From assembly GCA_018334855.1 (NCBI GenBank), contig JAGXLE010000115.1, positions 1 through 5,377 on the forward strand: a stretch of 5,377 nucleotides of DNA, given 5' to 3'. The first letter of the stretch is position 1. The number at the start of each line of letters is the position of its first letter. The translations under genes and the position numbers were made by a program. A model generated the notes under the pieces. It was not told the origin of the DNA and did not search any database. It saw nothing but the letters and a program-made list of their open reading frames with translations. The stretch comes from Desulfobacterales bacterium. Its GTDB lineage: Bacteria > Desulfobacterota > Desulfobacteria > Desulfobacterales > Desulfosalsimonadaceae. Positions 1 to 3,149 of this stretch are shown piece by piece.

Positions 1-14
1 TACGAGTTCATCAT
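1..14 (-). other. Possible start of a further minus-strand gene at the left edge
   Basis: AGGA (27-24) lies nine bases before tandem ATG codons (14-12 and 11-9), followed by AAC TCG TA and then the window edge. The spacing is right for a start site, but only four full codons are visible and the next may be a stop (TAA/TAG), so no product can be named. Confidence 0.15.
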
Positions 15-22
15 ACTTGTTT

Positions 23-47
23 ATCCTGAATAAATATAAAACAGGAT
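23..47. repeat. Weak inverted repeat downstream of the TPR gene
   Basis: ATCCTG (23-28) and CAGGAT (42-47) form a 6-bp stem with a 13-base AT-rich loop. On the minus strand, which carries the murJ operon, no T run follows. On the plus strand only TTTT follows, three of those bases beyond the stem. It is therefore not a convincing terminator for the operon. Confidence 0.3.
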
Positions 48-56
48 TTTAGGAAT

Positions 57-314
57 TCAATAAGATGTGAGATTGCCGGCCCGGACAACCAGATCGATCC
101 ATTGGGCGAAAAGGGTTTCGAGCTGCCCGGATTTATTTGTCTGCGTATCCTTTTGTCTTTTATTTTTAAATTCCCGGCAGCATTCTGACACAGCTTTGTT
201 TTCAGGATCTTTTTCCAGCAGTTTGCCGTAGATTTCCGATGCCTGCTCAAAATAGCCCTGGGACTCAAATAAACGGGCGAGGGTAAGGGTATATCTCCAT
301 CCGGTATTACTCAT
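57..314 (-). CDS. Small single-TPR-repeat protein of unknown function
   Basis: An 85-residue soluble protein with no signal peptide or TM segment. Residues about 8-41 fit one tetratricopeptide repeat: LARLFESQGYFEQASEIYGK followed by LLEKDPEN, with the usual small, Gly, Tyr, Ala and Pro positions. A Lys/Gln/Thr-rich linker (about 48-62) joins it to an amphipathic C-terminal helix, QLETLFAQWIDLVVRAGNL (64-82). TPRs bind proteins, so this could be an adaptor, but one repeat is minimal and may need to dimerise. The ATG at 314 overlaps the end of the ftsB-like gene by 8 bases (ATGAGTAA) and has no good Shine-Dalgarno of its own, so translation is probably coupled to ftsB. That coupling and the operon position argue for a real gene linked to cell division or wall synthesis; the specific role is unknown. 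Confidence 0.75.
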   Translation of the reverse strand: MSNTGWRYTLTLARLFESQGYFEQASEIYGKLLEKDPENKAVSECCREFKNKRQKDTQTNKSGQLETLFAQWIDLVVRAGNLTSY

Positions 315-630
315 TTTTTAAACTTTCTTTTTTTTCTTCAAACCTGAATACGATTTCGCCGGGAGCTACCATGTAGAGCTCCTGGCGGGCCACTTGCTCT
401 ATGTATTCGGAATCGTTTTCCAGGCGCCTGATTTTACGGTACAAATCAATATTTTCCTGTTCTATCCGGGCGTTTTCCTTTTTTATGGCACTGAGCTCCT
501 GCTGCATGGAGTTTAATGCAAGGAGCCCGTGGCTCCCGAAGATGATTGCCGCAAGGTAGATACCCATCAACAGGGCCCCTGCCCACAGGCCGATTTTAAC
601 CAGCGAGGATTTTTTGAAGAGGCTTTTCAA
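307..630 (-). CDS. ftsB: FtsB/DivIC-like septum formation initiator (TTG start)
   Basis: Bitopic membrane protein of the septum formation initiator (FtsB/DivIC/FtsL) family, which in E. coli forms the FtsQBL complex and helps activate septal peptidoglycan synthesis. The 107 residues show a short basic cytoplasmic tail (MKSLFKKSSLVK), one TM helix (about 13-33), a charged heptad-rich coiled coil (about 40-72, with KKENARIEQENIDLYRKIRR) and the family motif EYIEQVARQELYMVAPGEIV (75-94). A Lys/Glu-rich tail follows. The start is TTG at 630, overlapping the murJ stop as TTGA, with a GGTGA SD-like sequence seven bases upstream. The next in-frame Met is residue 22, inside the TM helix, so the TTG is needed for an intact protein. 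The family is clear, but FtsB versus DivIC naming is not settled by sequence alone; E. coli FtsB sits next to ispD rather than murJ. The link with murJ suggests coordination of lipid II supply and septation (inference). Confidence 0.85.
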   Translation of the reverse strand: MKSLFKKSSLVKIGLWAGALLMGIYLAAIIFGSHGLLALNSMQQELSAIKKENARIEQENIDLYRKIRRLENDSEYIEQVARQELYMVAPGEIVFRFEEKKESLKNE

Positions 631-2177
631 CTGCGCTTCACCATTGAAATTAAAGCTTTTACTTCACCGCGCTGCAAAACCAGGGAGCATGCTGTGTATA
701 TTATAATACCCGCGGCTATGGCTGAAAATACGTTAATCAGCAGGCTCAGGTCAGACCCTCCGTATTCGGGAGGAAAGCAGCCGGTCCACAATACCAGTCC
801 TGCTCCCATAATAATGGAGCTTATCACAGTTTTGCCTGCTGAAACAACGATCTTTTTCCAGTGAAGCCCGCCCAGGCGTTTTTGCAGTACTGCTGTCAGG
901 AGCAGGAAATTTAGCATTGAACCAAGCGAGGTGGCAAGAGCCAGTCCCCCGTGTTCAAGGGGCCCCATAAGTATGATCCCCAGGCCGATATTGGCAATTA
1001 TTGAATAGGTCGCCATTTTGACCGGGGTTTTGGTGTCCTGGAGGGCGTAAAATGTTGAGACCACTATACGAACCGCAGAAAATGCCCACAGTCCCACGCT
1101 GTAGTAAAAAAGTGCATAAGCTGTGAGCCTCATGCTTTCTGCGTCAAAGGCTCCGCGCATAAACAGAAGCCCCACTATGGGCTGGCGCAGTACTATCAAT
1201 CCGGCCATTGCCGGTATGGTTATAAAAAAGATCAGGTTCATGGCATATGCGAAAGTATCTGTAAGAGCGGTAAAGTCACCTGCCGAAGCCTGGCGGGAAA
1301 GGCTTGGCAGCACAGCCACTGAAGTGGAGATGGCAAATATTCCCAGGGGAAACTGTACCAGCCGGTCTGCGTAATAAAGATAAGAGACACTTCCTTCCTG
1401 CAGAAGCGAGGCGAGCAGGGTGCCCACCAGTATGTTTACCTGGTAGACCGCCGCACCGAATACGGCAGGGCCCATGAGAATGGCGATTTTTTTCAGAGCC
1501 GGATGCAAGAGAGGTGCTTTCTGCCAGAACCGGATTCCCTTGCGGACCAGAAACGGAACCTGGAGTGCCAGCTGAAGGGCCCCTCCTATCAGCACACCTG
1601 CGGCCAGTCCGAAAACCGGGGTTTTTACGTGCGGGGCGATGAAAAGAATTGCGCCGATCATTGCAAGGTTTAAAAATACAGGTGCCAGGGCAGGGGCGGC
1701 AAAATGACCCAGGGCGTTTAAAATGCCCATGCACAGAGCGACCAGGCATATAAAAAATATGTATGGAAACATGATCCGGGTAAGGGTCACTGTCAGGGCG
1801 AACTTGGCGCCTTCAAACCCGGGCGCTACCACTTCCACAATCCAGGGTGCGGCCACAATACCAGCCACGCTAATTCCGGCCAGGATGACAGAGAGCATGC
1901 GAAGAGCCGATCCGGCCAGGGCAAAGGCTTCTTCGCGCCCGTAACGGGTCATCTGTTCTGTAAATACCGGGACAAAAGCCATGCTCAGGGTGCCTTCGGC
2001 AAACAGCCGCCGCAAAAGGTTGGGGATGCGAAAGGCCACGAAAAATGCATCAGACAACCGTCCGGCTCCAAAAAACCAGGCGATCACCATGTCCCGGACA
2101 AATCCGAGAATCCGGCTAAGCAGTGTTGCAAGTCCTATTATTCCGGCGGCCCGGGTGACGTTTCGTTTTTCATCCAT
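627..2177 (-). CDS. murJ: Lipid II flippase MurJ (MviN family)
   Basis: Polytopic inner-membrane protein of the MOP superfamily that flips lipid II to the periplasmic side for peptidoglycan synthesis. The 516 residues match the family length and hydrophobic segments run throughout, consistent with 14 TM helices. The N-terminal signature is clear: SRILGFVRDM (21-30), GRLSDAFFVAFRIPNLLRRL (39-58) and FAEGTLSMAFVPVF (59-72). By alignment to memory of E. coli MurJ, the essential charged cavity residues R18, R24, D39, R52, E57 and R270 correspond to R22, R28, D43, R56, E61 and R272, the last within YYADRL (268-273). All are retained. The ATG at 2177 has no convincing Shine-Dalgarno, and no upstream in-frame ATG, GTG or TTG exists before the stop near 2226, so the start stands. 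It is the first gene of an operon; its stop overlaps the start of the ftsB-like gene. Confidence 0.97.
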   Translation of the reverse strand: MDEKRNVTRAAGIIGLATLLSRILGFVRDMVIAWFFGAGRLSDAFFVAFRIPNLLRRLFAEGTLSMAFVPVFTEQMTRYGREEAFALAGSALRMLSVILAGISVAGIVAAPWIVEVVAPGFEGAKFALTVTLTRIMFPYIFFICLVALCMGILNALGHFAAPALAPVFLNLAMIGAILFIAPHVKTPVFGLAAGVLIGGALQLALQVPFLVRKGIRFWQKAPLLHPALKKIAILMGPAVFGAAVYQVNILVGTLLASLLQEGSVSYLYYADRLVQFPLGIFAISTSVAVLPSLSRQASAGDFTALTDTFAYAMNLIFFITIPAMAGLIVLRQPIVGLLFMRGAFDAESMRLTAYALFYYSVGLWAFSAVRIVVSTFYALQDTKTPVKMATYSIIANIGLGIILMGPLEHGGLALATSLGSMLNFLLLTAVLQKRLGGLHWKKIVVSAGKTVISSIIMGAGLVLWTGCFPPEYGGSDLSLLINVFSAIAAGIIIYTACSLVLQRGEVKALISMVKRS

Positions 2178-2234
2178 TTCAAATCTGACTTGTTTCGTTT
2201 CCGCGGGATCGGTTACGGAATCGGGTTAAACCGT

Positions 2235-2262
2235 ATTTTTCATCTTGACAATGCAAGGTCAA
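2235..2262 (-). promoter_or_regulatory. Candidate sigma-70 promoter for the murJ operon
   Basis: On the minus strand a -35 TTGACC (2262-2257, 5/6) is followed after 16 bases by AAAAAT (2240-2235, 4/6). Transcription would start near 2228, giving a leader of about 50 bases before the murJ ATG at 2177. It crosses the candidate rpsT promoter, so the two could exclude each other. Confidence 0.45.
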
Positions 2263-2273
2263 TGGGATAAAGA
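2245..2273 (+). promoter_or_regulatory. Candidate sigma-70 promoter for rpsT
   Basis: A perfect -35 box TTGACA (2245-2250) faces rpsT. The -10 is less clear: GATAAA (2266-2271, 15-base spacer, 4/6 matches) or TAAAGA (2268-2273, 17-base spacer, 3/6). Transcription would start near 2280, giving a leader of about 70 bases. It overlaps the candidate murJ promoter on the other strand. Confidence 0.5.
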
Positions 2274-2289
2274 TTTAATTTTATATAGT

Positions 2290-2306
2290 TTGGCAGAAGC
2301 TTTGCA
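2290..2306 (+). promoter_or_regulatory. Candidate sigma-54 (-24/-12) promoter for rpsT
   Basis: TTGGCAGAAGCTTTGCA fits the sigma-54 consensus YTGGCACGRNNNTTGCW at all but two defined positions. The invariant GG (2292-2293) and GC (2304-2305) are separated by exactly ten bases. It points at rpsT, with a predicted start near 2317 and a leader of about 35 bases. No enhancer-binding-protein site can be named; a TTGAC-N8-GTCAA dyad lies upstream at 2245-2262. The match is good, but a sigma-54 promoter on a ribosomal protein gene is unexpected, and the AAGCTT core makes a chance near-palindrome possible. Confidence 0.45.
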
Positions 2307-2327
2307 AATATCGTTTTATATTATAAT
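2301..2327 (+). promoter_or_regulatory. Alternative proximal sigma-70 promoter for rpsT
   Basis: A perfect TATAAT (2322-2327) lies in an AT-rich tract just before the RBS. The -35 is poor: TTTGCA (2301-2306) at a short 15-base spacer. Transcription would start near 2334, leaving a leader of about 18 bases. It shares bases with the sigma-54-like element, so one of the two may be fortuitous. Confidence 0.3.
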
Positions 2328-2335
2328 TACAGCAG

Positions 2336-2341
2336 AAGGAG
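2336..2341 (+). promoter_or_regulatory. Ribosome-binding site of rpsT that fixes the TTG start
   Basis: AAGGAG lies ten bases before TTG at 2352, within a longer AGAAGGAGA match to the 16S rRNA tail. It is the strongest SD on the plus strand in the intergenic region and decides the non-ATG start. Confidence 0.85.
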
Positions 2342-2351
2342 ACGTTTAACA

Positions 2352-2609
2352 TTGGCGAATCACAAATCCGCGCTGAAGCGAATCAAGCAAAACGAAAAGC
2401 GCAGAATGAGAAACCGGATGGTAAAGACCCGGGCGAAAACCTCGGCCAAAAAAGTGCTTTCAGCTGTTGATAACAACGGCGATGTGAGCGGCGAGTTCAA
2501 AAAAGCCCAGTCTGTTATTGACAAGGCAGCCAAAAAGGGGATATTGCACCGCAGAACCGCCGCCCGTAAAATTTCCCGGTTAAACCGCAGGGCCAATACC
2601 TCGGCTTAA
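2352..2609 (+). CDS. rpsT: Small-subunit ribosomal protein S20 (TTG start)
   Basis: Primary 16S rRNA-binding protein of the 30S subunit. The 85-residue, very basic product shows the S20 pattern end to end: ANHKSALKRIKQNEKRRMRN at the N-terminus, then VKTRAKTSAKK, and the C-terminal block IDKAAKKGILHRRTAARKIS followed by RLNRRAN. Family length is 85-90. The start is TTG at 2352, chosen because the conserved protein begins exactly there, AAGGAG lies ten bases upstream (2336-2341), and no ATG is available nearby. E. coli rpsT also begins with UUG, and S20 represses its own translation there; the same could hold here, but that is inference. It is divergent from murJ and convergent with lptE, so it is probably monocistronic, with a terminator at 2639-2687. 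Confidence 0.98.
   Translation: MANHKSALKRIKQNEKRRMRNRMVKTRAKTSAKKVLSAVDNNGDVSGEFKKAQSVIDKAAKKGILHRRTAARKISRLNRRANTSA
2499..2527 (-). terminator. Candidate intrinsic terminator of leuS-lptE, inside rpsT
   Basis: In the minus-strand RNA, GCCTTGTC (2527-2520) pairs with GACTGGGC (2512-2505) around a seven-base loop. This gives six Watson-Crick pairs, one G-U and one U-U mismatch, followed at once by T6 (2504-2499). It lies about 86 bases past the lptE stop, antisense to rpsT. The stem is modest and the T run is the complement of a Lys-Lys codon pair in S20, so it may be coincidental. Confidence 0.45.
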
Positions 2610-2613
2610 AGCC
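2603..2613. repeat. Palindrome spanning the rpsT/lptE junction
   Basis: GGCTTAAAGCC is an 11-bp palindrome around a central A. It contains the rpsT stop TAA (2607-2609), and its last base is the final base of the lptE stop TAG (2613-2615 on the other strand). As RNA it could form only a 3-bp stem, so it is not a terminator by itself. Confidence 0.5.
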
Positions 2614-3137
2614 TAGAAGTCGTCGGTCATCCGATAGTAAATCCGTTGTGCCAGCCTGCCGGAAAGCCTGGCCACAGCGGATTTTTTGTTCTGTTCGGTT
2701 GCAAGCTTGTCTCCTGCCACAGTGTATTCCTCGGATGCGGAGACTGAATTGCCCGACCACAGCACTTTGCCTGACCGGCTTACCAGCTCGGCGTCTACGG
2801 TTACAGTAATCCGTCTTTCCGCGGTTTCATAAGGAGCAAGGTGAGATAGGGTGGAGCTTGAAGCCGAGCGGATAACTCCCTTTAAAACCGCATCCGCCTT
2901 TTTTTTACCTGTAATCGAAGCCTTGCCGGTTCGCGTGAATTCATAAATAACGTCATTTGTAATAACCGACTCAATCCCGATTTCTCCGGTGCGGTTTTCA
3001 AAGGTCTCGATTGCAATGCTGGTGACAGCGCTAGGCAGCTGCCCTGTTCCTGAAAACCGGTAGCCGCAGGAGGCAAAAAAAATAAGGCAGAATGCCAGAA
3101 GGCAGTATTTAAAAGCTGTTTTGCAGAAAATAGTCAT
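2613..3137 (-). CDS. lptE: LPS-assembly outer-membrane lipoprotein LptE
   Basis: Small lipoprotein that plugs and helps assemble the LptD barrel, which inserts lipopolysaccharide into the outer leaflet of the outer membrane. The 174-residue product starts with a lipoprotein signal peptide: a Lys-containing n-region, a hydrophobic core (about 11-21) and lipobox FASC with Cys24 as the lipidated residue. CGYRFSG follows, the characteristic start of mature LptE. Next come a beta-rich domain with TSIAIETFENRTGE, KADAVLKGVI, SRSGKVLWSG and a C-terminal helix (about 158-170). Length is close to the family norm (E. coli about 190). The ATG at 3137 has a good SD, AGGAG (3147-3151), nine bases upstream; it overlaps the leuS stop, which supports translational coupling. 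leuS-lptE order is also known from E. coli, where holA follows; here there is no holA, and rpsT converges 3 bp beyond the stop. Its 3' coding region also holds the rpsT terminator. Confidence 0.93.
   Translation of the reverse strand: MTIFCKTAFKYCLLAFCLIFFASCGYRFSGTGQLPSAVTSIAIETFENRTGEIGIESVITNDVIYEFTRTGKASITGKKKADAVLKGVIRSASSSTLSHLAPYETAERRITVTVDAELVSRSGKVLWSGNSVSASEEYTVAGDKLATEQNKKSAVARLSGRLAQRIYYRMTDDF
2639..2687 (+). terminator. Intrinsic terminator of rpsT, inside the lptE coding region
   Basis: The left arm 2639-2654 pairs with 2668-2684: 16 bp including one G-U pair, with C2673 as a single bulge and a 13-base loop. The lower stem is GC-rich (CCG/CGG) and the stem runs into T6 (2682-2687), followed by GTTCTGTT. 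It begins 30 bases after the rpsT stop and lies wholly within the 3' end of lptE, where the antisense codons read KKSAVARLSGRLAQRIY. On the minus strand the hairpin is followed only by TTTACT, so it should act mainly on rpsT. Confidence 0.8.
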
Positions 3138-3149
3138 TTAGAGTCACTC

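Noticed and set aside
11..268. 85-codon minus-strand frame overlapping the TPR gene
   Set aside because: Low-complexity composition and no family pattern, while the overlapping frame at 57-314 shows a TPR and start/stop coupling with ftsB.
328..335. A8 run near the end of the ftsB-like mRNA, a possible slippage site
   Set aside because: It encodes EEKKE in a charged tail. A shift would alter only the last few residues, and no alternative product of interest is visible.
1276..1749. 157-codon minus-strand frame overlapping murJ
   Set aside because: It is an out-of-frame shadow, rich in Gly, Pro, Arg and Cys, of an intact 516-residue MurJ.
2214..2240. TACGG-N12-CCGTA stem followed by T5 on the plus strand, a possible terminator
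   Set aside because: The 5-bp stem has a 12-base loop, no plus-strand gene lies upstream, and the T run is better explained as the AT-rich -10 region of the murJ promoter.
2463..2480. GCTGTTG-ATAA-CAACGGC hairpin inside rpsT
   Set aside because: No T run follows it, it lies mid-gene, and the bases encode ordinary S20 residues; probably coincidental mRNA structure.
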